The translations under genes and the position numbers were made by a program. Positions 30,601-42,741 of a DNA stretch of 64,000 nucleotides are shown piece after piece. The notes under the pieces were generated by a model. The model saw nothing but the letters and a program-made list of their open reading frames with translations, searched no databases and had not been told where the DNA came from. Within the stretch, counting starts at the first letter, position 1. Every line of letters begins with the position of its first letter. This stretch comes from Manis javanica (taxonomy: Eukaryota > Chordata > Mammalia > Pholidota > Manidae): contig NC_133158.1 of assembly GCF_040802235.1 (NCBI RefSeq), positions 42,908,001-42,972,000 of the forward strand. Direction: 5' to 3'.

Positions 30601-30739
30601 GGGCCGCCACCTTCTGTCCCTGGGATATCCAACCCATGCGTCCCTGGTGATGAGACAGGTGTGCTCTCACTGAAGCAGCTGTGTTCAGCATGCTGTTCTT
30701 CACATCTCTCTTCTATTTTGGCCCCTGGAGATTTCATTC

Positions 30740-32150
30740 CCTTTCTTGTATGTTTAGCTAGTCATCTAAAAGGATTCTCACAACTTATGCCCCCTTCCTA
30801 GCTATGAAGCAGGAAAGTCTTCCTTTTGGTCCCCACAGGCATGGTGTGGGTCTCTTCATCTTGATGCTCATGATGCATAAGCGGTGCGGTTTGATTTCGC
30901 TGTAAGTGATGATGTAGGTGCTCTGGGTAGCCCTGGGTGTGGCCGGGTTGTTGTGAATGAGCTACATACTCATCTTCCACAGTCGGAAACGAGTACCCAA
31001 GACATCCAACAGAAAAGGTGTCAGCATGTAACAGATGAACACAAGGAGAAAGGGCTGCCTGGCTGCACTGGGCTGCCCATGGGTGGGAGCTGGACAGGGG
31101 GCTGGGCAAGCTGTGGGCAGGGGATGGCCGTATTGTTTTCTTGCCATGGGCTTTCGACTTTTACACTGCGTCGTCTTACTGATCCGATAAAACACAAACT
31201 GACGTGAAAGAGCCTGCAAATGCTGCCTACACTTGTTTGCTGATGGGAGGGTCCCCGGAGCAAGCAGGAGGGCAGGCGCCGTGGTGGGGGCCCTTCTCCC
31301 TGAGGGATCCTGAATGGCAGAAATCAAGGGAATCAGCTTCCACTCTTTAGGGCAGCTGCCTTGAGTTTTAACATCAATTCAGCAAACACCTTCAGCGTCA
31401 CCTGCTGCCAGTGGCCGGGCTAGGAGTGGAGGAGCTCACAGCTTCCAGACGGCAGAGGGAAGACGTGCCTAAGCGATGTCCCGGTTGGTATACCACCTGG
31501 TTGGACCCAAACGCCTGCCTCACTGACTTAGAGCCAGTCAGTTGACTATGCAGTCAGTGCACATCGGGTTCAGCTCTCCAAGCAAAGAAACCTCCAAGCC
31601 TCACACGGCTTCCTGGGAAGGCAGCATTACTGGGGAAATTTCCTCTCATGCCTGTAACTGCAAGTGGGAATAACCCGTGTTTATTTGATGCTGAGTGACT
31701 GGGTGGGGCTCCCCATGAGCCTGCTCCTCCTGCTCCCTCTCCTTGGCCCAGGCTCTGGATTAGCCTTCCAAAGAAGCAAGGTCTTTGCCTCTGAATGTGG
31801 GGAGCTTGCGCCTTGATCTCGTGCTGAGACCCTCGCCAGGTTTCCTGTTGTGCGGGCAAACCCCACTATTGCATGGTGGGCAGTCAGGTGATTGGGCCCC
31901 TCCTCTGATGACACCGCCTGCGGTCTGGCCTGCTGTGTGTTGCCCAACCTGCTAAGGTGAGTGGAGCTAAGGCACCTCACTGCCTTCCGCAGGGGCCTTG
32001 GTAACATGACGGCAGCCTTTCCCGGGAGCATGCGTGGTGCACGGCTGGGAGACCTCGGTCCCAGGCCTGGCCCTGCTGTTCCTGACCCGTGTGCCCTTTG
32101 GTCAAGTTGTGATGTCTGGAAACCGAGGGGTCCAGAGTCTTGTGAGCTAT
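30740..32150. other. Intergenic stretch; possible short MIR/L2 piece near 31370-31440
   Basis: The stretch ATTCAGCAAACACCTTCAGC followed by GCTAGGAGTGGAGGAGCTCA resembles the start of a reverse MIR/L2 element. Otherwise nothing is recognised. Confidence 0.4.
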
Positions 32151-32154
32151 AAAA

Positions 32155-32650
32155 AACTGTTGGTGGTTACACTCAAAAGAATGGCAAGTAAGGGCTCAAA
32201 CAGGTGCATGCACACCATGCTCATGGGGGCACTGTTCACAGCAGCCCGACAGGGGACCAACCTAAGTGCCCATCAGCATAAAAATGGAAAATAAAACATG
32301 GTCCATCGCACAATAGAATACTATTAAGCTATAAAAAGGATGAACCCCCAAGCATTACGCTCAGTGTGGGGTAGCAGACACAAAGGGCCACATGTTGTAG
32401 GATTCCATGTCCACAAAATATCCAGAACAGGGAAACCCACAAGGTAGACTGGTAGTGCCAGGGCTGTGGGAGGTGGGATGGGGGGAGACTGCTGATGGGC
32501 TGAGGGTGTCACTTTGGAGGGATGGGAATGTGGTGTGAGACAGAGGCGGTAGCTGCACATTGCAAATGTGCCAAATGCCTCTGATGGATCACTGTAAACT
32601 GGCTGATTTTATCTCGTGTGCCTGTCACCTCAGTGAGTTAAAAACAGTAT
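32155..32650 (+). mobile_element. L1 LINE 3' end, sense
   Basis: Landmarks in order: AAGGGCTCAAACAGGTGC, CTAAGTGCCCATCAGCAT, GAATACTATTAAGCTATAAA, GTAGGATTCCATGTCCACA, CAGGGCTGTGGGAGG and, at the end, ACTGTAAACTGGCTGATTTTA. It is the same region of L1 as the copy at 7.8 kb. Confidence 0.75.
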
Positions 32651-32659
32651 TGGCTCCTC

Positions 32660-33930
32660 CACAGAAGCAAGTTCTGCAACTGCCAGTACCCTAAGGAACA
32701 GGAGCAGATGTACCTGTTCCCTCAGACAGAGGTGGGCGGCGATGAGGCTCAGCCCCGGAACCGAGCCCAGTGCCCCATTTCTTATGTGGACTTTTGCCTT
32801 ATTCTATGATTCGCCCAGTTGCCTTTATGGTTCTTAAAGTCGTGGAACACAGGTGTGCAGCGTGAAGACGTCATTTGCTCACTTACCCACTCACTGGTTC
32901 GTTTTTGTCATTTGATAGGTGTACAGTGTACAGGGCTGCATTCCTACCATTCCTGTCCTCCTCCTTACAAAGGGCAGTGTCACCCAGCCCACTGTCCTCC
33001 ATCCCTCCATTCACTTTCCCGAGGATGTGGGGTGAAGGAGGGAGCCAGCCTCCAGGGGAGTGACAGGGAGGGTGCCGGAGGCCCCCAGCCTGGGGAGCGT
33101 GCCCCGTGTGGCCGCTGGAGGTCTTGGAACCTTGCTGGTGGGGAAGAACAAGGAAACGGGGTGAGTCACAGCGGGAGCGTGGGGGGTCACCTTAACGCTG
33201 GGCAGCGTGGGGGTGGTGGAGACAGGGAGCAGCATGGGGCTGCCCTCAGATGTTAATTATGGGCCCTTTTTGGAGCCAGCTGGGCTGTGGCTCAGAACTG
33301 TCTCTGTCTGTGGCCCGGCATTCAAGGGATGTGTGAATAAGGCCCATGCTGGGCGGGCAGGCCCCCAGGGCAGAAGCAGGCTTGTGGCCAGTGCCATCCA
33401 GGCCTCCCCACCCCTTCCCTTCCCTGTCCTGCCACTTCCATCCTGGCTGCTAAGGCTCCCTTCCCAGGCAAGTCTCCATAGCAGGACCTCCTGCATGGCT
33501 GGAGTCTCTACTCACAGCAAATGGCCTCGTGGGAAAGGGCCAGTTCACTTTCTGTAAGAGTTTCTAAAATGGCAAAACTCCCAGGAAGGCAGGGAAGATC
33601 TGGGCACAAAGACGTGGGTGGCGTGAGGCGCTGTGTGGGCGCGTGGGGCTGGGCTGAATTTCCGGTGATTATTAGCCAGGGTAACAAGGACTGCCACACC
33701 CCAGCCAGGGGGCTTTCCAGGCCGGAGAGGTGGGGCTGGCACCTGCAGGAGGGGAGGGGGCTTGTGGGGTGTTCTGGGTGATCTGGCCCTAATCTGACCC
33801 TCCAGAAGGACTCTGTCAGCTGTGGCCAGGCCTGTACTGCTGTGTGCCTGATGCTTGTCACCAGCACATGGAACAAGGGCTCAGCCTTCTGCCGGTTGGC
33901 GGAAGGAGCAGCTGGGATGGCCTATGCTCC
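32660..33930. other. Intergenic stretch with no recognised feature
   Basis: About 1.3 kb of GC-rich sequence between an L1 end and an old interspersed repeat. Confidence 0.5.
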
Positions 33931-33939
33931 CTGTGTTCA

Positions 33940-34362
33940 TCACAGCGCTCCAGGGAAACACCGATAGGATGTGGATGGATATATATTATATGTATAAATA
34001 TGTACAAGGCTTTATTTCAATGAATTGTCTCGTGCAATTATGGAAGGTGGCAAATCCCAAATCTGGATGGTGGACCTGCAGGCCAGCAACCCAGCTAAGA
34101 GCCAGTGTTGCAGTTCAGGTGTGAGGGTCATGTGCACAGACTTCCCTCTTCTGGAGAGCAAGGCTTTGGTGCTGGTGGTCCTTCAACTGATTGGATGAGG
34201 CCCACCCACCCTGTGGAGGGCAATCTGCTTTACTCAAAGTCCACCAATTTAAATGTTAATTTCATTCAAAACCAACCTCATAGGAACATCCAGAATAATG
34301 CTTGACCAAATGTTTGGGCGCCCTGGCCCAGCCTAGCCGAGGCATAAAATTAACTAGCACTT
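33940..34362 (+). repeat. Old eutherian interspersed repeat, family not named
   Basis: Segments CTCCAGGGAAACACCGATAG, AATTATGGAAGGTGGCAAA, TTCAACTGATTGGATGAGGC, AATCTGCTTTACTCAAAGTC and CATAAAATTAACTAGCAC occur in the order of a dispersed mammalian repeat I recognise but cannot name with certainty; an LTR-type element is likely. Confidence 0.6.
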
Positions 34363-34369
34363 GCCTCTC

Positions 34370-36660
34370 ACCAGTGGCCCTGGGCCACTCAATCCAGACT
34401 CCCCTTGAGCCTGCTTTTCAGTTTGGTTGAGTGTCATTGTCCCCACTTAGCATCCAGGCAAACCCAGGGAGAGGGGCCAGCTTCCCCAGGGATGCAGGGT
34501 GGCCTGGGGGCTCCACTTGAGGTTGGGCCACATTTGCTATCTGGAGGGAACAGTGGGAAGAGAAGGGTTAACAACCACTCTGTGCTCAGGAGGCCAAGTC
34601 TCCAGAAACTGCTGCTGCTTATCCAGTACATTTTCCCTTCATTTATCAAAGCCCCAGGCAGCCTGTTGGGACCTGCCGCAGACAATCGTCACCTCCACCT
34701 ACCTGAGCACAGCCTTCTTGGGGTGAGGGGACCGCCCCCCTTCCAGGTGGCCTCCCCGTGTCTTCATAGCGGCCTCTCCTGCCGCCTTCAGCCCAGGGGA
34801 TGGGCACCCTGCGGTCCCACTGCCCCTCGGAACTGCGGGAGCCAGGGCTTTGCAGCCAGGGCTGATTTGCCCTGCCTTTGCTCCTTAAATCTGAGGCCAG
34901 CACCACCGCTCCCAGGGGAAGAGCGGGACATCACCATACCATCTGTCCCGTTTGAGGAGCAGGGGCAGTGGTGGGCCTCAGCCTCCTTCTGCACCTGGAT
35001 AGAGCCTGGGCCGAGTCCTGTTACGTGCCTGCAGTGTTTGGGCACGCAGGACTCTGATGGCTGGGAACTGTGAGGTTATAATCTGCCTCCTCTCCCCACT
35101 TCCCCTTGCCTACCTTTTCTTTCTTCACCTCTGCTGTCACCAGCATCCCCAGCCACCTGGGCTGGGACCCCTGTGGTCTCCCTCAGCCTTGCCCAGCACT
35201 GCCTCTCTGCCCGCAAACTTCTAGAACTTGCCCTCTGCTCTCTGTCCTTCCCACCAGGCTCCAGCCCGCTGTCTGAAGCATTTCCTAGGACACTACCAGG
35301 GACCTTCGCATCTTCCAGCCGATGAGCAGCCCTCAGCTGCTCAGGGCTCAGCACTCCTACCCAGCTGGCCTTCCAGCTTCTGGCCCTGGGAGAGGGCTGG
35401 CCTGGTCTAGAGAGTGTACCGTCCTCCCTGCTTTCCCCCTTTGCTCTGACAGTTCCCCCTGGGTGCCCTCCACTTCCTCTGCCGTGGGCAAAGCAGAGTT
35501 AGGCCCTTCTCCTGGTCTAGCAGTCTCCTGCGTGGCTTCTCTGCGCATGGGATTTCATCCTGCTGCTTGTTGTGTGGCTTTTGAAAAGAAAGAAAGAAGG
35601 AAAAGAGAAAGAAAGTGAAGAAGAGGAAGGGAGGGAGGATGGTCTGAGCCCAGACCACCTGCAGGGTGGTGCCCATTCCTTTGTTTGGGGAACTGCTTCG
35701 ATGTCATGTTCACGGCTGTGCACGTGGCAGGTCAGGTCTGCCTGGTGCCCGGCCCGGCTCTGAGGCATGTGCCCTCCAGCCTCTGGGAAGGCGCCGCTCC
35801 GTGCTGCCTCTGCTGGGCCCGGAAGGCCTTGCCCCGGCTGGACAGAGAGACCTCTCTGGGGAGGCCCAGGCTGGCCGGCTGCTCACGGCCTGGGCCTGCC
35901 GCTGTGTGACGTGGACTTGGGAGACACAGCGGGAGGCCTGAGTGGCTGAGGTCTTGGACACCAGTAGGCAGCACCGGCCTGGACCTCGGGCTGTGAGACC
36001 CCACCCACCCTCCATGAAGCCCCTGACTTGATCAATCCAGGTGGGCTCTTAGGGAACTGAGAACAGCAATTCTGAGCTCCAGGGCCCTCCCAGAAGGAGG
36101 CCAGCGTGCGTCAAGAAGTAGGGTGGCTAGAAAACAGATTTGGACTGGCTGTGAGCTGACTTTCGGGTGCCCAGCATTCACCCATAGAAGAGATGTGCCC
36201 CAAACTGGTGTTTCCTTTCCCTCAAGGCTTGGCCCATCCCCGGAGCTGCATCCCCGGGGGTGCCCAGCTGGACCTTGCCCAGCACTTGGGGCCTCTCATC
36301 ACCTCACACCCTTCCTGCATCAGAATAACACCTGACTCAATTTGCATGTGAGTCATAGCACCTGAGATATGCAATGGTGGCCAACCTGGTAGAGACCTAG
36401 CACCTTACTGTAGAGGCGCTGAGGCTGAGACCCAAGGTCAAGAGCTATCTTGTGGCAGAACCAGGTCACCTGTCACCACCTGCCAGCCATTATCTCAGAT
36501 AGTGTCGTTCATTGTCCAGCCACCAGCTTGGCGTGTACACCTTTGAGTGCTTTGCATGCGAGCTGCAAGCAGCAAGATAGCCAGCCCTCCCAAAGGGTGC
36601 GGCAACCGCTGAGCACCCCAAGTTTGTTAGAGCTTCTAGCAGGGGTAGCCAGTGCAAAAG
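34370..36660. other. Intergenic stretch; purine-rich simple repeat and a possible MIR piece
   Basis: GC-rich DNA with a GA-rich run at 35578-35640 and a weak reverse MIR-like match near 36400-36470 (AGGCGCTGAGGCTGAGACC). A 222-codon open frame at 34405-35073 shows no family resemblance and is judged accidental. Confidence 0.45.
35578..35640. repeat. GA-rich purine tract (GAAA/GGAA units)
   Basis: Almost unbroken A/G for about 60 bases, with AAAGAAAGAAGG-type units grading into GGGAGGGAGG. Confidence 0.85.
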
Positions 36661-36669
36661 GTGAAGCAT

Positions 36670-36977
36670 GCCCAGTTACATTTAGATTTCAGATAAACAA
36701 CCATTTTTTTAGTGTAATATGTCCTAAATATTGCATGAGACACACTTAAACTAAAATGTTATCCATGATGCAGTTTATTTTTTATTAAAATTTAAAATCC
36801 TCAATTTTACTAATTCTATTTGAACTTTTTATTAAAAATTTTTCATAATTTTTTAGAAGTGTATCCCAAATATTGCATAGGACTTATAGACGTTTATGAA
36901 TAATTTACAAATATTTATAATTTATACTTATACTAAAAATTATTTGCTGCTTATCTGAAATTCACATTTACCTGGGT
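36670..36977. repeat. Inverted-repeat element (MITE-like), copy A
   Basis: The left arm begins GCCCAGTTACATTTAGATTT with CAGATAAACAAC after it. The right arm ends with GCTTATCTGAAATTCACATT and then TACCTGGG, its reverse complement with few changes. The two arms enclose an AT-rich centre. The palindromic arrangement fits a non-autonomous DNA transposon; the sequence is old. Confidence 0.65.
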
Positions 36978-37009
36978 TCACTGAGAAATGGGAAAGAAGG
37001 TTGGCATGT

Positions 37010-37065
37010 GCATGTGTGTTTGTGTGTGCATGTGTGTGTGCGTGCGTGTGCATGCATATGTTTGG
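37010..37065. repeat. (TG)n-rich microsatellite
   Basis: An imperfect run of TG, with CATG and CGTG units interspersed, about 55 bases. Confidence 0.85.
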
Positions 37066-37419
37066 TGCTTCCTGAAATTCTAACCCTCCAGGACTCCAAG
37101 CCGTAAGGACTGGGTGAGCTTGGGAGCGGGTTCTTCTTCAGAGCTTCCAGACATCAGCCCAGCCAGGCTGGCGCCTGAACTTTACCCCAACAAGACCCGA
37201 TGGAGATCATAGCCACACTGGACCCAGAACTGTGTGCCAATAGGTGGGCACCATTGTAAGCTGCTACATTTGTGCTCATCTTTACACAGCAGCAGGAGAT
37301 CAATATGGAAGGTTTCTGTGATCTGAACAACACCCAGCCACTCAGAGGACCCACTTAAACCCATGTGAGTCCAGCCTCCAGGCCCCACCTGTCTCCCCAA
37401 CATCCTGTCGCCTCCAGGT

Positions 37420-38222
37420 CCACCTATTTTGAAAAGCCAATGCTTTCTCCAAAGAAGATACAAAATGGCCAGTTGGCACACAAGATGCTCAATGTCAGTA
37501 GTCAGAAGGGAACTGCAGGTCAAAACCACAGTGAGGTATCACTACATACCTATCAAGGCAGTCAAGATGCCAGCAAGGATGAGGTATGGGAGCTCCCTGA
37601 CATGGCTGGTGGGCACGGGGAATGGGGCGGCTGCTTTGCAAAACCACCTGGCTGTCCTGCAAAAGGTTAAACACAGACTCACCCTGGAACCCAGCCACTC
37701 CTTCCTTCGGTCTATAGCCAAGAGAAACAAAAGCCTATGTCCACACAAGACCTTACACACAAATGTCCATAGCAGCACTACACAGAACAGGCAGGAGGTG
37801 GTAATGGCCCACGTGTCCAGCTGAGGCATGGATGTGCAGAATGCGGTCTAGCCACACACCAGAATGCTGTTTGGCTATAAAAGGATTTAAGGATGGACAC
37901 AGGCTACAGCATTATGCCAAGTGAAAGAAGCCAGTTAAAAAAGACCATGGATCACATGGTTCCTTTCCTATGAAACGTCCAGAAGAGGCAAACCCATCGA
38001 GAAAGAAAGTAGATCAGTGGTGGCCAGGGGCTGGGGGACTTGGGGGGTGCTAGCTAAAGGGTAGGGGATTTCTTTTTGGGGGTGGCGAAAATGCTTTAAA
38101 ATTGACTGTGGCGATGGCTGCACATACTAAATATATTAACTACCACTGACTATACTAAAAACTATTGAACTGTATGTACCTTTTCGATGGGTGACTTGTA
38201 TGGTATATTAATTGTGAAAGAT
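37420..38222 (+). mobile_element. L1 LINE 3' region, sense
   Basis: Landmarks: CAGTGAGGTATCACTACATA, CCTATGTCCACACAAGACC, GTCCATAGCAGCACTACACA, AGTGAAAGAAGCCAGTTA, AGTGGTGGCCAGGGGCTGGG and ATTGAACTGTATGTACC at the end. It is the longest sense L1 piece in the window. No open frame of note remains. Confidence 0.8.
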
Positions 38223-38257
38223 GAGGGGTGGGCTGGGTCATCACCTCTCCAACTCTC

Positions 38258-38645
38258 TGTAGTGAGAAGTATCCCCTGAAGGTAGTCCAGGTCCTAAACC
38301 CCACACCTGTGCAGGTGGCTTATTTGGCAATAGGGTCTTTGCAAATGTAATTAATTCAAGGATCTCGAGATGAGAGCATCGGGGTGGAGGGGGCCCTAAA
38401 TCCAGCGACGGGTATCCTGTAAGAGTGAGGCTGAGGGAGATCATATGGAAGAGCACAGGACAGACCTGCAGGAGGAATGGCCTGGGAGGCTGGTGGCAGA
38501 GAGCCGGGGGATGCATCTATGAGCCACACAACGGTACGGGCCGCAGGAGCCTCCAGAAGCTGGGAGAGAGGCCGCGGCCAGATTCTGCCTGGGCATCTCC
38601 AGGAGGAGGCAACCCTGAGACGCCTTAACCGGGGACAGCTTGACC
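38258..38645 (+). mobile_element. MaLR-type (MLT1-like) solo LTR, sense
   Basis: Landmarks GGCAATAGGGTCTTTGCAAA, GTAATTAATTCAAGGATC, ATGCATCTATGAGCCACACA and GAGCCTCCAGAAGCTGGGAG follow the order of MLT1/MST LTRs. No internal retroviral genes are attached, so it is an old solo LTR. Confidence 0.65.
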
Positions 38646-38649
38646 TTGG

Positions 38650-40280
38650 GGGAGAATGAATGTCTGCTCTGTAAGCCCCAGGCCGGGGTGCTTTGCTACA
38701 GCAGCCCCAGCGACCCTGTGGACTCCCAGGGAAGGGAAGGACAGCACATCAAAAGATGCTCCTGCAAACTATCAATGCCGACTGAAGTCACTGTCGTGTG
38801 CAGCTCTTACATCAATGAAAAGCAAGGCAAATCTAGTCAACACCACCTAACGTTTCAAACACCATTCAGATTAAGATTGTTCCTTGCCTTGACTGAGCTT
38901 GCTTGACTGGAATGAAGTCTGGATGTGAACGTTGTGTTCTGCAGGCTTGGCTGAGGATCCCACGTGCTGCGGACTCAGTTTCCCTCCTCCATCCTCCCTT
39001 CAAAGTGCAAACCCGCTTTGCTGTGTTGCGGGGTCTTTAATGTGTTAAGCCCACTTTGCTCTTTTCTCTCCAGCTCACGACAGTGAGAGCAGCGCTGCTT
39101 CCACTGAGGCAGTGTTTTCCAGAACCTGCAGGAGAGACGCATGCTGCTGCGCTTTGCTGGACTTGGGGCTGGCAATGGGACAAGCGGCGCTCGGAGGTCT
39201 TGGAGTGTTGAGGTTCATTTCACACCAGCGGGCTCTGAGGGGAGTGACCTTCCAAGGTCTGAGCCCTGAACAAAGGCAAGGGGAGCAATATCTATCTTTC
39301 TGCTTCCTTATCTGCAACCTTTCTTCATGCACAGCAAGCAAGCGAGGGGAATTGAGTTTAGGGAGTGAGTGCCTGGCAGAGTGGGGAGTGAAGGGATGTG
39401 GGGGGGAAACAGGAATTCCTGCTGTCCTTGCTAACTAGAGCAGCAGAAGGGAGCCACCTGGACTAGACGGCTGTCCTTGTAAGTTTTTCCCTATCAGAAG
39501 CTGGTTATAAACAGGTGTTGGAGGAGAGATTGGATGAGGCCACGTCCAGGCTCCACTGTCAAGGACAGTGGTGCTGGGTGGGGGCAGCTGGGCCTCGGTG
39601 GTAAGAAGAGAGGTAGGGACCCTGGTGTACTCAGTGGGAGGTTTCTGAGGTGTTTTTGCCCACCTGCCTGCCTGCTGCACTGTCTGGAGGCCGGCAGACA
39701 GGTTGGAGAGTTCTAGAAATAGAACTTTTGCCCCTCCAGCTCTGGACCCTGGTCCAAATGCTTGCAGGGTGAGGTTGGGGGCAGGCTTCCCCTTGGGCCC
39801 GGCCCTGCATGTCTGGGGGTGCTGAGCCAGCGCTCTGTTGCTGCCCGAGGGACGCTGTTGCTGACGCACACCCAGGAGCCAGAGGAGAGGACCTGTGCAG
39901 ACAAGGACCGTGGCCCTGGCAGGCTGTCTCCCCGACCTTAGGGAAGAATTGGTGACAAGCCTATTGTATGTTAATGATAATAATTAGGTCATTAAAGAGA
40001 AGTGCCCAATCTGCCTGCCCACTCCTTACCCCAGCCTGAACCTTGATCCTGGAAAGCTCCACTTCACTGCAGGTGTCCTGGTCTCCATGGCAACCAGGAA
40101 TTGCTTTACAAACAGAAGGTGATGGCCCTTTAGGAGTGGGGAGATAAGGGAATCTCAGAGAGCAAAGTTTTCATTTCTAGCACCTCAGTATGAAGGTGTC
40201 AGGCTGGGTCTCAGAGCCAAATTGTACTCAGAAAGCCTCAGTGCAGAGAGCAGGAACTCCTGGCCCTTAACGTCAGCAGA
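38650..40280. other. Intergenic stretch containing a candidate regulatory cluster near 40.0 kb
   Basis: Mostly unassigned sequence. At 39971-40094 an AT-rich run with TAAT cores is followed by an RFX-type X-box (listed separately). Confidence 0.5.
40081..40094 (+). promoter_or_regulatory. Candidate RFX X-box
   Basis: GTCTCCATGGCAAC fits the X-box GTYNCC-AT-RGYAAC at every position. RFX factors bind such sites in promoters and enhancers of ciliary and other genes (established). Whether this one is bound is unknown. Confidence 0.5.
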
Positions 40281-40284
40281 ACGG

Positions 40285-40620
40285 CTCTGGCCTTAGAGTC
40301 CATGCTCTGAATGCTTTTGGCCATAAGTAAGAGAATTCCTAATGCTCAGAGCAATACTTTTAATAGTCTTATGAAGTCTGGAAGAAGGGTGTTGAGTTGG
40401 TGAGGTTTTTTTGGCTTTCCTCATGGTGGCAAAATGGCTGCAGCGCCTCCAGGCATCACATCCTCTCAGGACAACATCAATGCAGGATGGAAGGCTAGGT
40501 GGCAAAGAGGCTTCTCTTTATAATTCCTTAATGAGGGAATCCTACCCTGTCCAGAAATGCTCAGCTACTTCATCTTACTGTTCATTAGCCAGACTGAGTC
40601 ACACAGCTATTCTTGGACAT
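40285..40620. repeat. Probable old interspersed repeat, family not named
   Basis: GGCTTTCCTCATGGTGGCAA, ATGGCTGCAGCGCCTCCAGG and CATCACATCCTCTCAGGACA recall a dispersed mammalian repeat, as does the later AGCCAGACTGAGTCACACAG. I cannot name the family. Confidence 0.45.
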
Positions 40621-40741
40621 CTAAGTTCTTTGAAGAAAAGGAAGCACAGGGCAGGGGACTTCCTGAAGTGTCTACAGTGTCTACTCTGTAGCAGAAAGCC
40701 TGTGTCTCCTTTCCCCACCTGCACTCACATACACACACATG

Positions 40742-40818
40742 CATGGGGTCATATGCAGGCACACACTTGCACACACATGCACACACGCACGGGGTCATAT
40801 GTAGGCACACACTTGCAT
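40742..40818 (+). repeat. 46-bp minisatellite, 1.7 copies
   Basis: The first copy starts at 40742 (CATGGGGTCATATGCAGGCA) and the second at 40788 (CACGGGGTCATATGTAGGCA), inside an ACACAC-rich region. The copies differ at two positions over the shared part. Confidence 0.85.
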
Positions 40819-40829
40819 TGGTCCATGTT

Positions 40830-42430
40830 GTTCCCATGGGGTGGGACTGACCCCTTCTCTGGAGCAGACCCAGGAGTGAGGTCTGAATCAACCAGCTGCT
40901 CCCACACAGACTCAGGGATCGAGGGATGGGTGAGCTGTGAGCTCTTTCCCCAGGACCTTCCCCCCACCCCACCCCCGGCTCCGTCTGGGAGGAGGTGCCC
41001 ACTGGAGCTGCCCACTGAAGTTACCCACTGGCCTGGATATGAGCCGGATCCAGGGCCATGGTTCCAGGCAAAGATAGCCGGGTGCGAGGGGAGGGCTGCC
41101 CCTCCTTCGTCTCCCCCAGCTGGTGTGCGCAGATGCCCAAGGACACAGCTTCACATTTTGTTTCTTTCCCTGAGACTCTTTTCTAGACAATGGATCTATT
41201 AAGAAAATAATTCACCCTGGGCCTCAGGAGCCCGGTTTTCTTTTCACTTCCTTACAGCAGGAAACCTACTGCTGCCTTGCTTAGTGGGGCCCTGTGGCAG
41301 GCAGCACACCTTGTTCTCGTCGCCATGTCACCCCTTGTTCATGTTGAGTCTTCCTGAATCCCTTGTCAGCAGAAGCCTTCACTGGAGTTTCGGTGTCAGC
41401 TGGCAGGCAGCGCTGCCTAGCACCCCCGTGGCCCTCTCACCACGAGTTCCCAGCTCAGGAACCTGCACCCAAACTGCCTTCCCCTCACTGTTCTCATCAC
41501 AGCTGCTCTTTGGGGACCTGGGGCCTTCTGCGGGGGGCGCTGGCGTCTGGGAGGGCACCTCCCGCCCCCTCCACATCCCCTCCCTTCCATCCTTCACGCC
41601 CCTTCACCTCCTCATCCCCCTCCCCACCATCACACCTGTGACCAGGCCTCCAAGGTGGTCCTCAGGGTGACATCCCTCCTCGCCCACCAGCCCCAGGGGC
41701 CCTGGGCAAGCTGCTGGGCTGAGGGGCCTTTCTGCCCAAGGCTCCAGCAGGTGGGTATGACATGTCAGAGGAATGGCTCTCCCTGCCAGGGGGCGTGTGC
41801 TTCTCCAGGAGACTCCACTCTGCCTTCTGTGGTGCTTCCCACGTGGGGCCAGTCAGGGCCACAGAGCCAGGGTGGGGGCCTTGGCCCTTGCCGCCCCTGG
41901 GTGACCCTGGGGTGCTTCCGTGGGTGCCATGGGAAGGGTCCCGAGGGAGCGCACAGGAACCTGGACTTGGGGATAGTGGCCTTGCAGCCGCCGGGGGGCA
42001 GGTGGGCAGGTGCAGTCACAGGTCCCCGAGGTGAGCACGCTGAGGCCAGGAGGCTGAGCCCCGCTGGTCAGGGAGGTGACAGTCTGGCGCTGCCTTGTCA
42101 GTGGGGGTTCCCAGGAGCCTTGGGGAGAAGCTGGACCCTGTGCCCTGATCGCTCTACACTGATTCCTCCACACCGACTTGGCAAAGGACCCTCTGGCTAA
42201 AGAGGTTCCCCCATTCCTGTGGGAGGTCGTAGGGGGAATTCAGGACTCCATTGTGGTATGTAGGGGGGACCCTGGTGATGGACAGGGTCAGGTGCCACAT
42301 TTCCATCTGTCCTGAGTGACCCTGCCCTCCCTGTCACTGGGATAGGACCTGGGGTTGGGAGGGGGCAAAGCCCCCTAAGAAATGGCCTTGTGCACAGACA
42401 GACCACGGTGGGCACTGGGTGGGCAGGGGG
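40830..42430. other. Intergenic stretch with no recognised gene or repeat
   Basis: GC-rich and comparatively CpG-rich for the window. Open frames on both strands reflect base composition. Confidence 0.45.
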
Positions 42431-42439
42431 CTATGGTTC

Positions 42440-42630
42440 CTTCCTGGACCCAGTATTGTAATTATAAAATATTTTCTGTGGAATAGATATTAGTTAAAAA
42501 AAATTAGATAATATAGAAAGTATAAATAAAATAAAAACTTCCTGCGAGTCCACTAGCCAGATATAAGGGCTATTAACAATTTAGTGTATTTTTGTCCAGG
42601 TTTTTTTTTATCCTAAGTATGATTCAGTCA
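42440..42630. other. AT-rich segment, possibly an old repeat
   Basis: AGATAATATAGAAAGTATAA, TAAATAAAATAAAAACTTCC and AACAATTTAGTGTATTTTTG recall a dispersed A-rich mammalian repeat, but the match is too weak to name. Confidence 0.3.
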
Positions 42631-42741
42631 GAGCCCCACTAGAAAATCAGAAACTGCTCTAAATGTTTAAAACTTAATGTGTTTAATGCGGGGAATTGGC
42701 TGCATGATGACAGAAAAGCAAACAGTTAGAGGTGGCAGTAA

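Noticed and set aside
34405..35073. 222-codon open frame
   Set aside because: GC-rich chance frame; overlapping frames are open on the other strand and there is no homology I recognise.
36671..36977. Possible microRNA precursor from the palindrome
   Set aside because: The hairpin is fully explained as the two arms of an old inverted-repeat element, with a long AT-rich loop.
40411..41202. 263-codon open frame
   Set aside because: It runs through an old repeat, a CA-rich minisatellite (HTHTHA-type residues) and unique GC-rich DNA. No family resemblance.
41782..41800. Possible CTCF motif (CTGCCAGGGGGCGTG)
   Set aside because: The GGGGGCG part fits, but the first half of the core has mismatches. 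GC-rich sequence gives such matches often, so I did not list it.
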